DNA from: WHSW01 sp963846165
GTDB taxonomy: Bacteria; Actinomycetota; Thermoleophilia; Solirubrobacterales; 70-9
Reading direction: 5' to 3'
DNA length: 64,000 bases
Assembly (NCBI GenBank): GCA_963846165.1
Contig: CAWJUU010000005.1
Location: 496,001-560,000, forward strand
Part shown: piece by piece, positions 8,902 through 17,302 of the stretch
How positions within the stretch are numbered: the first letter of the stretch is position 1
Layout: every line of letters begins with the position of its first letter
Program-made: the position numbers and the translations under genes
The notes under the pieces: generated by a model
Told to the model about the DNA's origin: nothing
The model's input: only the letters and a program-made list of their open reading frames with translations
Database searches by the model: none

Positions 8902-9729
8902 ATGAACCCCAGGAAGCTCCACGGCCTCGTGGCCGCGCTGACTCTCGCCGCCCTGGCGCTGGTGCCGGCCTCGGCGTCGGCCACGCACAGCGCGACGAAG
9001 CCGATCCACCCAGGCGTGATGACGTTCACCGACGGCGCCCAGTGCACCTCCAACTTCGTCTTTTCGGACGGGGGCGGCACCTACATCGGCCAGGCGGCGC
9101 ACTGCTCCGGCACAGGCGGGGCCACCGAAACCAACGGTTGCGACAGCGGCTCGCTGCCGCTCGGCACGCCGGTCGAGATCGACGGGGCCACCAACCCGGG
9201 CACCCTGGTCTACAACTCGTGGCTGACGATGCAGTCGGTTGGCGAGACCGACCCCGACGCGTGTCAATACAACGATTTCGCGCTGGTCAGGATCAATCCG
9301 GCCGACGTCTCGAAGGTGAACTCCTCGATCCGGGGCTACGGTGGCCCGACGGGGGTCGGCCCCTCGACCGCGGGGCTCGGCGACACGGTCTACTCGTACG
9401 GCAACTCGTCGCTGCGCGGCGGGGTCACGAAGCTGAGCCCGAAACAGGGGACGGTCGTCCAGGGCGAAGGCAACGGCTGGAGTCGCACCGTCTACACGCT
9501 CACGCCCGGCGTCCCTGGTGATTCGGGGAGCGCCTTCCTGAGCGAGACCGGTGAGGCGATCGGCGTGCTCAGCACGCTCCAGATCGCGCCCGTGGCCGGC
9601 TCCAACGGCGTCGCTGACCTGCGCAAGTCGCTCGACTACATGCGTGCGAACAGCGCCTTCTCGCGCGTTTCGCTCGTCACCGGCACCGCGTTCACCCCGA
9701 ACTGGGTCACCGCGATCATCAACTCCTAA
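8902..9729 (+). CDS. Secreted trypsin-like serine protease
   Basis: A 275-residue exported chymotrypsin-fold protease. Residues 1-27 form a signal peptide ending ASASA. The catalytic triad is visible: His67 in GQAAHC, Asp125 in YNDFALV and Ser208 in VPGDSGSAF. Cys48 and Cys68 bracket the His region and probably form a disulfide. The ATG at 8902 is preferred: GAGGAG lies 11 bp upstream and the signal peptide starts there, whereas upstream in-frame codons give an arginine-rich leader. It stands alone, divergent from the membrane gene at 8.7 kb. Confidence 0.85.
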   Translation: MNPRKLHGLVAALTLAALALVPASASATHSATKPIHPGVMTFTDGAQCTSNFVFSDGGGTYIGQAAHCSGTGGATETNGCDSGSLPLGTPVEIDGATNPGTLVYNSWLTMQSVGETDPDACQYNDFALVRINPADVSKVNSSIRGYGGPTGVGPSTAGLGDTVYSYGNSSLRGGVTKLSPKQGTVVQGEGNGWSRTVYTLTPGVPGDSGSAFLSETGEAIGVLSTLQIAPVAGSNGVADLRKSLDYMRANSAFSRVSLVTGTAFTPNWVTAIINS

Positions 9730-9733
9730 GTCT

Positions 9734-9886
9734 CTACGGCTCGGCTGGACGTTCCGTCGGCGCGCCCTGGTCTATCGAGGGTGCGTCGACGGTGTCCTCG
9801 CTGAACACGAAGACGAAGATCGCGATTATCGCCACCCCGAGCGCCACCCCGAGGAGGACCCCCAGCAGCCGGTCGCCCCGGGACAA
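9734..9886 (-). CDS. Small single-span membrane protein, 50 aa, TTG start
   Basis: Predicted peptide beginning MSRGDRLLGVLLGVALG (from TTG), with one hydrophobic helix about residues 8-28 (ending AIIAIFVFVF) followed by an acidic/proline tail SEDTVDAPSIDQGAPTE. It sits 14 bp downstream of the CADD-like gene on the same strand, suggesting cotranscription. The start codon is uncertain because no ATG or GTG precedes the helix in frame. Function unknown. Confidence 0.45.
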   Translation of the reverse strand: MSRGDRLLGVLLGVALGVAIIAIFVFVFSEDTVDAPSIDQGAPTERPAEP

Positions 9887-9900
9887 GGTCCAGCGACCCG

Positions 9901-10509
9901 CTAGACGCCGTCGAGCAGCCGCCAGTTGGCCCGGAAGGCGGAGTCGGCCGCGGCGACGAGCGCGTCGGGGTCGGCGTCACGGCCGACCTCGGCGATCAAC
10001 TCGCGGACCTCAGCGGCATGCTCGAGGTCTCGCGTCTCGTGGACCCGGAAGTAGGCGGTGCCCGGCCCGTCCGCGAACCCGTAGCGGTCGAGCAGGCCCT
10101 CGCGCTTGGTGCGCGAGATCTCCGGCTGCCCGCTCTCGATCGCGTAGAGGCGGACGAGCGTCTCGACGACGTCGCCGTTCGCGGTCCAGGCGCGCACGCA
10201 CTCCGCGGTCTCGGTGGTCGGCGCGTCGCCGGCGTTGCCACCGGACGCCTCGACGAACCCGTCCCAGAGCCGAACGTGGCCGCGTTCCTCGGCGGCATGC
10301 CGGCGCAGGTCGGGGCGCTCGGGGATCGCATCGGCGGCTGCGGCGCTGATCTCGGCGATCGCCTCGACCGCGTGCCTGTACTGGCCTGAGTACCGCGCCA
10401 GCTCGTCGGCGGTCAGCTCTCCATCCGACCAGCGGCGGTAGAAGGGGTGGCGGAGGACGTTCCACCGCTCACGGCTGCGCTCAATCCGGTTCCAGGTCCG
10501 TTCGTTCAT
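9901..10509 (-). CDS. Haem-oxygenase-fold diiron protein, CADD/PqqC-like
   Basis: 202 residues, all-helical haem-oxygenase-like fold. Near the C-terminus His157-x3-Asp161-x2-His164 (VHETRDLEH) reproduces the spacing of the metal ligands in chlamydial CADD; Glu74/Glu75 with His78 (EERGH) and Glu125 or Glu130 are candidates for the remaining ligands. CADD-type proteins are iron oxygenases, and the chlamydial one makes para-aminobenzoate from its own side chain; whether this one does is unknown. Good ribosome site (GAAAGGGG) before the ATG. The next gene downstream encodes a tiny membrane protein; divergent from a thioredoxin-like gene. Confidence 0.72.
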   Translation of the reverse strand: MNERTWNRIERSRERWNVLRHPFYRRWSDGELTADELARYSGQYRHAVEAIAEISAAAADAIPERPDLRRHAAEERGHVRLWDGFVEASGGNAGDAPTTETAECVRAWTANGDVVETLVRLYAIESGQPEISRTKREGLLDRYGFADGPGTAYFRVHETRDLEHAAEVRELIAEVGRDADPDALVAAADSAFRANWRLLDGV

Positions 10510-10648
10510 TTGGCACGCCCCTTTCGCAAGGCTCGTTCGACCGGACGGCCAATATAGCGGCCGCGATGGCTGATCTCAGTCGAGATGCTCGGCGGCTCTA
10601 CGATCCGCGGCCCTGCGCCCCGAACGAGACAGCATCGCAGCGCCCGAG

Positions 10649-11431
10649 TTGCCCGGCCGCCTGCGCTGGATCAACGCCGAGCGGGCGCCGGGGATGGCGG
10701 AGCTGACGGCGGCCGGCCCCGTCCTCGTCCACTTCCTCGACTTCGCCCAGCTCAACAGCGTCAGGGCGCTCCCGTACGCGATCGCCTGGGACGAGCGCTA
10801 CCGCGACGCCGGGCTGGCGACCCTCGGGGTGCACTCGCCACGCTTTGGGTTCACTTCCGGCCGCGACACGCTCGCTCCAGCGCTCGAGCGGCTCGGCATC
10901 CGCCATCCGGTCGCAGACGACGCCCGCTATGACGTCTGGCACGACTACGGCTGCAAGGGCTGGCCGTCGCTCTTTCTCTGGGGCCAGGGTGGGGCGCTGC
11001 GCTGGTTCCACTTCGGTGAGGGTGAGTACTCGGCGACCGAGGCGGCAATCGTCGACGAGCTGCGGGCCACCGACCCGCGGTTCAGCCCCCCGCCGTCGCT
11101 CGAGCCGCTGCGGCCTTCCGATGCTCCGGACGCGCTCGTCGCACCGCCAAGCGAGGAGGTCTTCCCAGGCGGCTCGCCGACCGAGCCCTGGCGGCCCACC
11201 GCGGGCGCGCCGCTGGAGCTTCGATACGAGGCCGGCGGTGCGCACGCTTCGATCGACGGTGAGGGGGAGCTGCGCTTCAGCCTCGACGGCGTGCAGCAGA
11301 CGGTCACGGTCGCGGGGCCCGGCCTCTACGACCTCGCCGTCCATCCGCGCCACGAGAGCCACGCGCTGACGCTGGCGCCCGGCACCGGCGTCGACGTGTA
11401 TTCGGTCAGCTTCTCGCCTGGCGTGCCCTAG
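10649..11431 (+). CDS. Thioredoxin/peroxiredoxin-fold protein with C-terminal domain
   Basis: About 260 residues. The N-terminal part has the beta-alpha-beta pattern of the thioredoxin superfamily (GPVLVHFLDFAQLNSVRALPY, then LATLGVHSPRFGF and GWPSLFLWGQGG, the latter holding the cis-Pro-like WPSL). The usual CxxC is replaced by FAQLNSVR, so classical disulfide exchange is unlikely. The C-terminal about 90 residues look like a small beta domain, as in DipZ-like proteins. The only in-frame start is TTG at 10649; the true start may lie upstream behind an indel, since MADLSRDARRLYDPRP is readable in another frame from 10566. Confidence 0.62.
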   Translation: MPGRLRWINAERAPGMAELTAAGPVLVHFLDFAQLNSVRALPYAIAWDERYRDAGLATLGVHSPRFGFTSGRDTLAPALERLGIRHPVADDARYDVWHDYGCKGWPSLFLWGQGGALRWFHFGEGEYSATEAAIVDELRATDPRFSPPPSLEPLRPSDAPDALVAPPSEEVFPGGSPTEPWRPTAGAPLELRYEAGGAHASIDGEGELRFSLDGVQQTVTVAGPGLYDLAVHPRHESHALTLAPGTGVDVYSVSFSPGVP

Positions 11432-11495
11432 GCAACCGGCGAGTGCGCACTTTGCCCCCCTGGAGCGCGGTCAACCTGCACACTCGCGCTCGAGG

Positions 11496-12428
11496 TCAGT
11501 CGTTGGTCTCTATCTGGAGCAGGTCTCCGCCCTCGTGGTCGACCTGGAGCGTGGTGTGGTCGAGACCGAAACGCTCGCCCAGCATCTGCTCGAGCTCGCG
11601 TCGCGCCGCGTGGCAGTCCGTCTCGCGCCCGACGAGGACGTGCGCGGCCAGCGCCGGGAAGCCCGAGGTGATCGTCCACACGTGCAGGTCGTGGACCTGC
11701 CGCACCCCGTCGAGCGATGCCATCGCCCTGCCGACCTCCTCGACGTCGGTACCCGGCGGCGAGCCCTCGAGCAGGATCTGGATCGAGTCGCGCAGGATCC
11801 CCCAAGAGCTCGCCAGCACGAGCAACCCGATCAGCACGCCGACGGCCGGGTCGGCGTACTCCCAACCGGTCGTCAGGATCACCACCGCGGCGATGATCAC
11901 CCCGACCGAGCCCAACAAGTCGGCGATCACGTGTCGAAGCGCTGCCGAGACGTTGAGGCTCTCGCCCGAATGCCGGTAGAGGATCCGTGCGGCGAGCAGG
12001 TTGGCCGCCAATCCGCCGACAGCGACCGCGAGCATCAACCCTCCCTCGACCTCCGGGGGGTCGCCGAAGCGGTCATATGCCTCGACGAAGATCCAGATCG
12101 AGATCGCGACCAGGGTGACGCCATTGAAGAGAGCCGCGAGGATCTCGGCCCGGCGGTAGCCGAAGGTGCGACTCGGCCCGGCCGGGCGCCCGGCGAGCCA
12201 GGCCGCGAACAGGGCAATCCCGAGCGAGAGGTTGTCGGAGAGCATGTGCGCGGCGTCTGCGAGCAGCGCGAGGCTGCCGCTGACGATCCCACCGGCGACC
12301 TCGACCACGGTGAAGGTGGCGGTCAGCGCCAGGGTCAACCGCAGCGCCCTCGTGCTCCGCGCCCTGTCGGGCCCCGGGACGGTCGCCGCGCGGGCGCCGT
12401 GTCCGTGTCGGTGTCCGGGCCCGTGCAT
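11496..12428 (-). CDS. Cation diffusion facilitator (Zn/Co/Cd efflux), CzcD/ZitB-like
   Basis: 310-residue CDF transporter exporting divalent metal in exchange for protons. Six helices follow a His-rich N-terminus (HGPGHRHGHG). Transport-site motifs HMLSD (helix 2) and HVIAD (helix 5) give the His/Asp arrangement typical of zinc transporters. The cytoplasmic domain includes VRQVHDLHVWTI and ends with DHTTLQVDHEG. I start at the ATG at 12428 because the family N-terminus begins there; upstream residues are not typical. It could counterbalance the ZnuABC importer at the start of the window. Confidence 0.87.
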   Translation of the reverse strand: MHGPGHRHGHGARAATVPGPDRARSTRALRLTLALTATFTVVEVAGGIVSGSLALLADAAHMLSDNLSLGIALFAAWLAGRPAGPSRTFGYRRAEILAALFNGVTLVAISIWIFVEAYDRFGDPPEVEGGLMLAVAVGGLAANLLAARILYRHSGESLNVSAALRHVIADLLGSVGVIIAAVVILTTGWEYADPAVGVLIGLLVLASSWGILRDSIQILLEGSPPGTDVEEVGRAMASLDGVRQVHDLHVWTITSGFPALAAHVLVGRETDCHAARRELEQMLGERFGLDHTTLQVDHEGGDLLQIETND

Positions 12429-12450
12429 GGGCGCAAGGTAGCGGGGTGCG

Positions 12451-12855
12451 ATGATCCCTCTGATGCTGGGGCGCTTCGAGCCGATCGCCTTCGTCGCGAT
12501 CACCGACCCCGAGCGAGCGATCGCCTTTTACCGCGATGTGCTCGGGCTCGAGCTGGTCGCCGACGAGGAGTTCGCGCTCGTCCTCGACGCCGGCGGGACG
12601 ATGGTGCGGCTGGCCAAGGTCGAGCGCATCACCCCGGTCCCCCACACGGTCCTCGGCTGGAAAGTCCCCGACATCGCCGCGACCGTCGACGTGCTCGTCG
12701 CCCGCGAGGTCGAGTTCCGCCGCTATGAGCATTTCGACCAGGACGAGCGCGGAGTCTGGACCGCCCCCGACGGAACCCGGATCGCCTGGTTTGTCGACCC
12801 CGACGGGAACCTGCTCTCACTGACCGAGTTCGAGGAAGTCCCCCCGAGCCCTTGA
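12451..12855 (+). CDS. Glyoxalase/VOC superfamily protein
   Basis: 134 residues forming paired beta-alpha-beta-beta-beta units of the vicinal oxygen chelate fold: PIAFVAITDPERAIAFYRDVLG at the start, and WFVDPDGNLLSLTEF at the end with the Glu that usually binds metal. The His normally found near the first strand is absent (FVAIT), so metal binding may be incomplete and the reaction cannot be named. An alternative ATG lies at 12463. Divergent from the CDF gene by 22 bp; the glpF promoter overlaps its stop. Confidence 0.72.
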   Translation: MIPLMLGRFEPIAFVAITDPERAIAFYRDVLGLELVADEEFALVLDAGGTMVRLAKVERITPVPHTVLGWKVPDIAATVDVLVAREVEFRRYEHFDQDERGVWTAPDGTRIAWFVDPDGNLLSLTEFEEVPPSP

Positions 12856-12879
12856 CATAACCCTCCGTTGTGCTACTGT
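12852..12879 (+). promoter_or_regulatory. Sigma-70-type promoter for glpF-dha operon
   Basis: TTGACA at 12852-12857 and TACTGT at 12874-12879, spaced 16 bp. The expected transcription start near 12886 leaves about 80 bp of leader to glpF, and the IclR-type operator candidate lies just downstream, where a repressor would block initiation. Confidence 0.55.
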
Positions 12880-12894
12880 CGCCCGCGAACAGCG

Positions 12895-12909
12895 TTCGAC
12901 ATTATCGAA
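12895..12909. promoter_or_regulatory. Candidate IclR-family operator upstream of glpF
   Basis: TTCGACATTATCGAA, an inverted repeat of TTCGA/TCGAA around a 5-bp centre. A near-identical 15-mer lies over the start of the IclR regulator gene at 17909. Its place just after the predicted transcription start suggests repression. Confidence 0.55.
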
Positions 12910-12967
12910 TCACTGTCGGAAGGGATGCGGGAGAGCGCATCCGTCGGGCGCATCAAAGGAGGAGAGG

Positions 12968-13777
12968 ATGCATACCTACTCACTCGGTCAGAGGGCGCTC
13001 GCCGAAGTCGTCGGCACAGCACTTCTGGTCCTGATCGGCCCGGGGTCGGTCGTCGCCACCTTGGCGCTCGCCGGTGACTCCGAGCCCGCGATCACGGGCG
13101 CGGACCTGCTCGGGATCTCGTTCGCGTTCGGGCTCGTGATCGTGGCGCTGGTCTATGCGATCGGCAAGGTCTCAGGCTGTCACATCAACCCCGCTGTCAC
13201 TTTCGCCCTCGCGCTGACAAAGCGCTTTCCGTGGCGCGAGGTGCCTACCTACATGGGAGCTCAGCTCGTCGGTGGGGTGATCGGAGCACTCGGGATCTGG
13301 GCTGCGTTCACCCAGTTCGGCATCGACGTCGGGCTCGGTCACGCCTCGTTCAACGAGGACACCTACGGCTGGGGCACGGCGATGTTCGCCGAGGCCGTCG
13401 GCACCGGGATCCTGATCTTCGCGATCCTCGGAATCGTCGACAAGCGCTCGCCCGGTGACTTCGCCGGTCTCGTCATCGGCGGGACCGTGGTCGCGATCAT
13501 CATGATCTTCGGCCCGATCACCGCAGCATCGCTGAACCCGGCGCGTGCGATCGGCCCCGAGGTCGTGCTCGGCCTCGGCGACGGCGCCACGACCTGGAGT
13601 CAGATCATCCCGGTCTACGTGCTGCCGGGCTTGGTCGGCGCCGGCCTCGCCGCGTTCCTCTACGACTTCCTCGCAACCCCGAGGATCGTCGAGGAGCCGA
13701 TCGAGGCGGCCGTCACGCACCCCGACCCGGGTCAGGACGGAGCAGCGAACCCCGAACCAGTGGCGGCGGCCAAGTAG
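12968..13777 (+). CDS. glpF: Glycerol uptake facilitator, aquaporin family
   Basis: 269-residue major intrinsic protein with six helices and the two half-helix NPA motifs: CHINPAVTFA (about residues 73-82) and SLNPARAIG. Such channels let glycerol, dihydroxyacetone or water diffuse in. The position upstream of dhaK-dhaL favours glycerol or dihydroxyacetone as cargo. A strong ribosome site (AAAGGAGGAGAGG) precedes the ATG. The C-terminal tail (TPRIVEEPIEAAVTHPDPGQ onward) is hydrophilic and cytoplasmic. Confidence 0.88.
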   Translation: MHTYSLGQRALAEVVGTALLVLIGPGSVVATLALAGDSEPAITGADLLGISFAFGLVIVALVYAIGKVSGCHINPAVTFALALTKRFPWREVPTYMGAQLVGGVIGALGIWAAFTQFGIDVGLGHASFNEDTYGWGTAMFAEAVGTGILIFAILGIVDKRSPGDFAGLVIGGTVVAIIMIFGPITAASLNPARAIGPEVVLGLGDGATTWSQIIPVYVLPGLVGAGLAAFLYDFLATPRIVEEPIEAAVTHPDPGQDGAANPEPVAAAK

Positions 13778-13855
13778 CGGCCTCCCCCGCTGACCGAGGA
13801 AGACCAAACCAGCGGCGGCGGTCAAGAAGCGGCCGCCGCCGCTGACCAAGGAGGA
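13755..13855 (+). repeat. 52-bp imperfect tandem duplication spanning the glpF stop and dhaK ribosome site
   Basis: Copy one (13755-13806) contains the end of glpF and a degenerate ribosome site (GAGGAAGA); copy two (from 13807) carries the working ribosome site AAGGAGGAGAG of dhaK. They differ at only a handful of positions over 49 bases. In copy two the glpF stop (AAGTAG) has become AAGAAG. Confidence 0.75.
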
Positions 13856-13859
13856 GAGA

Positions 13860-14876
13860 ATGAGTACAGCGACAACGCAGATGAAGAAGCTCCTGAACGA
13901 TCCGGCGGACGTGGTCAAGGAGTCGCTCGCAGGACTGGCGGCGGCCCACGGTGGGCTGCTCCGCTACGACGCCGATGCGCAGATCGTCGTCCGCGCCGAC
14001 TCTCCGGTCGAGGGCAAGGTCGCCCTCGTCTCCGGCGGCGGCTCGGGTCACGAGCCGCTCCACGGCGGCTTCGTCGGCCACGGGATGCTCGATGCCGCGT
14101 GCCCGGGCGAGGTCTTCACCTCACCGGTGCCGGAGCAGATGCTCGCGGCGACCAAGGCCGTCGACGGCGGCGCGGGCGTCGTCCACATCGTCAAGAACTA
14201 CACCGGCGACGTGATGAACTTCAAGCTCGCGGCGGAGGATGCCGCGGACGAGGGGATCGCGGTCGAGTCGGTTTTGATCGACGACGACGTGGCGGTGCAG
14301 GACTCCCTCTACACGGCCGGGCGCCGCGGTGTCGGCGCAACCGTGCTGGCGGAGAAGATCGCCGGCGCCGGCGCCGATCGTGGTGACGACGTCGCCGCGG
14401 TCGCTGCCCTCGCCACCCGAGTCAACGAGCGCTCGCGTTCGTTCGGGATCGCGCTCTCGTCGTGCATCCCGCCGGCCGCGGGCACGCCGATCTTCGATCT
14501 CCCCGAGGGCGAGATGGAGGTCGGGATCGGAATCCACGGCGAGCCCGGGCGCCGACGCGAGCCGCTCGGAACCGCTGCCGAGATCGCGGAGCTCGTGGTC
14601 GAAGCGGTCGTCAGCGACCTCGAGCCGGCCGACGGGGCTCGGGTGCTGCCATTCGTCAACGGCATGGGCGGCACACCGCAGCTCGAGCTCTACCTCCTTT
14701 ACGGAGAGGTCGAGCGGCGGCTGCGTGATCGTGGCCTCGAGCCGGTGCGATCCCTGGTCGGGAGCTACATCACCTCGCTGGAGATGGCGGGCGCGTCGCT
14801 GACGCTGCTCGAGCTCGACGACGAGCTGGTCGAACTATGGGATGCTCCGGTCGACACGCCGGCGCTTCGCTGGTAA
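13860..14876 (+). CDS. dhaK: Dihydroxyacetone kinase, substrate-binding subunit DhaK
   Basis: 338 residues, the length of stand-alone PTS-type DhaK. It binds dihydroxyacetone covalently through a histidine, here in GIGIHGEPG (about residue 222), and has the conserved GGGSGHEPLHGG loop near residue 59-70. DhaL carries the phosphate donor ADP/ATP. Strong ribosome site (AAGGAGGAGAG). The gene order glpF-dhaK-dhaL-EI, with HPr and EIIA convergent, indicates the phosphotransferase-dependent enzyme rather than the ATP-dependent single-chain kinase. Confidence 0.92.
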   Translation: MSTATTQMKKLLNDPADVVKESLAGLAAAHGGLLRYDADAQIVVRADSPVEGKVALVSGGGSGHEPLHGGFVGHGMLDAACPGEVFTSPVPEQMLAATKAVDGGAGVVHIVKNYTGDVMNFKLAAEDAADEGIAVESVLIDDDVAVQDSLYTAGRRGVGATVLAEKIAGAGADRGDDVAAVAALATRVNERSRSFGIALSSCIPPAAGTPIFDLPEGEMEVGIGIHGEPGRRREPLGTAAEIAELVVEAVVSDLEPADGARVLPFVNGMGGTPQLELYLLYGEVERRLRDRGLEPVRSLVGSYITSLEMAGASLTLLELDDELVELWDAPVDTPALRW

Positions 14877-14889
14877 GGCGCGCGCCCGG

Positions 14890-15543
14890 ATGATCACCGA
14901 GCCCGCAGTGCACGCCGCAACCGTCAACGCCTGGATGACCGCGACCGCTTCGGTGGTCCGCGCTGAGAGCGACTATCTCAGCCAGCTCGACGCGGCGATT
15001 GGCGATGGCGATCACGGCGTGAACATGAAGCGCGGGTTCGACGCGGTCGAGAAAGCGCTGGCCGGGCAGGACGCATCCGTCCCGCCCGGCCGGCTCCTGA
15101 TCCTCTGCGGCAAGACGCTGGTCTCCACCGTCGGCGGGGCCAGCGGGCCGCTTTGGGGCTCGGCGCTTCGTCGCGCGGGACGCACGCTCGGCGACGGCGA
15201 TTCGTTCACGGGCGCGGAGTTGCTCGCGGCGCTCGACGCGGGCCTCGAGGCGATCAAGGAGCTCGGCGCAGCCGAGCCCGGAGACAAGACGATGGTCGAC
15301 GCACTGGAGCCGGCGCTCGAGGCACTGCGGTCGTCGCTCGGTTCCGGGACCGCCGTCGGCGAAGCGCTGACCGCGGCCGTCGGTGCGGCCGAGGAAGGCG
15401 CCCGCGCCACCGTTCCGATGCAGGCGCGCAAGGGACGTGCGTCGTATCTCGGCGAGCGCTCGATCGGACACCAGGACCCGGGCGCGACCTCGACGGCGCT
15501 GATCGTTCGCGCGCTCGCCGAGACGGTCGCCGCGGAGCAATGA
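14890..15543 (+). CDS. dhaL: Dihydroxyacetone kinase, ADP-binding subunit DhaL
   Basis: 217 residues, all-helical DhaL. The Mg-ADP-binding aspartates are in AAIGDGDHGVNM (about residues 37-48), followed by TVGGASGPLWG and, at the C-terminus, the lid segment KGRASYLGERSIGHQDPGA. In the PTS route the bound ADP is rephosphorylated by DhaM and passed to dihydroxyacetone on DhaK. The ATG at 14890 is chosen as the family start; it lies 13 bp after dhaK. The stop is followed after 1 bp by the enzyme I gene. Confidence 0.92.
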   Translation: MITEPAVHAATVNAWMTATASVVRAESDYLSQLDAAIGDGDHGVNMKRGFDAVEKALAGQDASVPPGRLLILCGKTLVSTVGGASGPLWGSALRRAGRTLGDGDSFTGAELLAALDAGLEAIKELGAAEPGDKTMVDALEPALEALRSSLGSGTAVGEALTAAVGAAEEGARATVPMQARKGRASYLGERSIGHQDPGATSTALIVRALAETVAAEQ

Positions 15544-15544
15544 G

Positions 15545-17302
15545 ATGACCGAGACCGTGCTCACCGGGGCGCCTGCGGCTCCCGGTGTCGCCGCGGGCGC
15601 GATCCGGGTGATCGCCGAGTCGGCACCGGCGGAGGGCACGGTCGCGCAGGCTTCGCGGGAATCCGAGGCGCACGAGGCTGCGCTGGCACTCGAGCAAGCG
15701 GCGGCGGAGCTCGAGGCGATCGGCGCGCGCCTGCGCGATGAGGGTCGCGCGCCCGAGGCGGAGATCGTCGAGACCGGAGTGCTGATGGCCGCCGATCCAG
15801 GCCTGCGATCGGCAGTGAAGACGGCGATCATCGAGCGCGGCGAGCCCGCGGCCCGGGCCCTGACCGAGGCAACGAGCGCCTACGCCGAGACGATCGCGGC
15901 GCTCGACGATCCGATGCTCTCCGCACGAGCCGACGACGTCCGCAGCCTCGGCCGGCGCGCCGCCCGGATCGCGACCGGGACGCCGGATCCCGATCCCCAT
16001 CCGGCCTCGGCCGACGTGATCCTGGTGGCGACCGACCTCGGGCCGGCTGACGTCGCCGAGCTTGGGCCTCAGGTTCGCGGCATCGCGCTGAGCGAGGGCG
16101 GCGCCACCGCTCACGCGGCGATCGTCGCCCGGTCGCTGGGCCTGCCGATGGCGATCGGGATCGGTGAGCTGGGGTTGCAGGCCTCGCCGGGCGGTCTCGC
16201 CGTGGTCGACGGAGGCGACGGATCGCTGATCCTCTCCCCCTCTCCGGAGCGGCTTGCTCTCGCGCGCCAGGCCGCCGCCGACCGGGCGGACGCCCGCGAG
16301 CGGGCGCTCGCCAATCGCACACTTCCGGCGCTCACCCGTGACGGTCGCCGGGTCTGCGTGCTCACCAACGCCGCCTCGTCCGCCGAGGTCATCGCCGGCC
16401 TCGGGGCCGGCGCCGAGGGAGTCGGACTGCTGCGCACCGAGCTCGCCTTCCTCGACACGCCTGCCTGGCCGACCGAGGAGCAACATCTGGGCGCGCTGGT
16501 GCCGATCCTGCACCTGCTCGAGGGGCTGACGGCGACCGTGCGGGTGCTCGACTTCGGGGGCGACAAGACGCCGCCCTTCCTCGCCGGTCGCTCCGAGCGC
16601 GGGATCGAGCTCCTGCTCTCCGCACCCGAGGCGCTCGCGACTCAGCTTCGCGCCCTGCTGCTGACGTCAACCGGCGCCAAGCTGCGGGTGCTGCTGCCGA
16701 TGGTCCGCGGCCCGGAGGACGTCGAGGCCACCGAGGCCGCGCTCCGGGAGGCGCTCGCCGCGGTTCCCGGCAGCGTCCGGCCGGCGCTCGGGGCGATGAT
16801 CGAAACCGCCGACGCGGTGGCCGTGGTCGACGCGATCGCCGAAACCGTGGACTTCCTCAGCATCGGTACCAACGACCTCACGCACTCGGTGCTCGGAGGC
16901 GATCGGTTCGCGCCGGGCGATGCGGTCACTCATGACCCGCTCGTGCTGAGGATGATCGCCAGGGTCGCCGAGGCCGCGGTGGCGGCGGGGATCCGGGTCG
17001 AGGTGTGCGGCGAAGCCGCCTCGGACCCGCGCGTCGCACCGCTGCTCGTCGGCATGGGTGTCGATGAGCTCAGCGTCGGCGCCGCCCGCGTCGGCACGGT
17101 GAGGGAATGGGTCAGGCGGCTCGAGTTCGGGCGGGCGACCGCGATGACGCGCAGCGTGCTGCGGGCGACTACGGCGGCCGAGGTCGAGGGGCTCGTCAGG
17201 CCCGCGATACGCGACCTGGAGTCACTCGGTGAGGCCGGCGATGCGGCGGGTGAGGGCGTCGATGGCCTCTCCCGCATCGCGCCCCTCGGCCCGCAGGCCT
17301 AG
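15545..17302 (+). CDS. ptsI: PTS enzyme I (phosphoenolpyruvate-protein phosphotransferase)
   Basis: 585 residues, full-length enzyme I: N-terminal HPr-binding domain, phosphohistidine domain with His190 in SEGGATAHAAIVARS, and C-terminal PEP-binding barrel with LLRTELAFLD, FLSIGTNDLTHSV and the catalytic Cys in VEVCGEAASD. It takes phosphate from PEP to HPr. Being in the dha operon, it probably serves the EIIA-type DhaM encoded convergently; no sugar EIIBC is in the window. The last 27 codons overlap the HPr gene tail to tail (81 bp). Confidence 0.9.
   Translation: MTETVLTGAPAAPGVAAGAIRVIAESAPAEGTVAQASRESEAHEAALALEQAAAELEAIGARLRDEGRAPEAEIVETGVLMAADPGLRSAVKTAIIERGEPAARALTEATSAYAETIAALDDPMLSARADDVRSLGRRAARIATGTPDPDPHPASADVILVATDLGPADVAELGPQVRGIALSEGGATAHAAIVARSLGLPMAIGIGELGLQASPGGLAVVDGGDGSLILSPSPERLALARQAAADRADARERALANRTLPALTRDGRRVCVLTNAASSAEVIAGLGAGAEGVGLLRTELAFLDTPAWPTEEQHLGALVPILHLLEGLTATVRVLDFGGDKTPPFLAGRSERGIELLLSAPEALATQLRALLLTSTGAKLRVLLPMVRGPEDVEATEAALREALAAVPGSVRPALGAMIETADAVAVVDAIAETVDFLSIGTNDLTHSVLGGDRFAPGDAVTHDPLVLRMIARVAEAAVAAGIRVEVCGEAASDPRVAPLLVGMGVDELSVGAARVGTVREWVRRLEFGRATAMTRSVLRATTAAEVEGLVRPAIRDLESLGEAGDAAGEGVDGLSRIAPLGPQA

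Noticed and set aside
10566..10648. N-terminal extension of the thioredoxin-like protein from the ATG at 10566
   Set aside because: It is in a different frame and would need an indel; no conserved residues argue for it.
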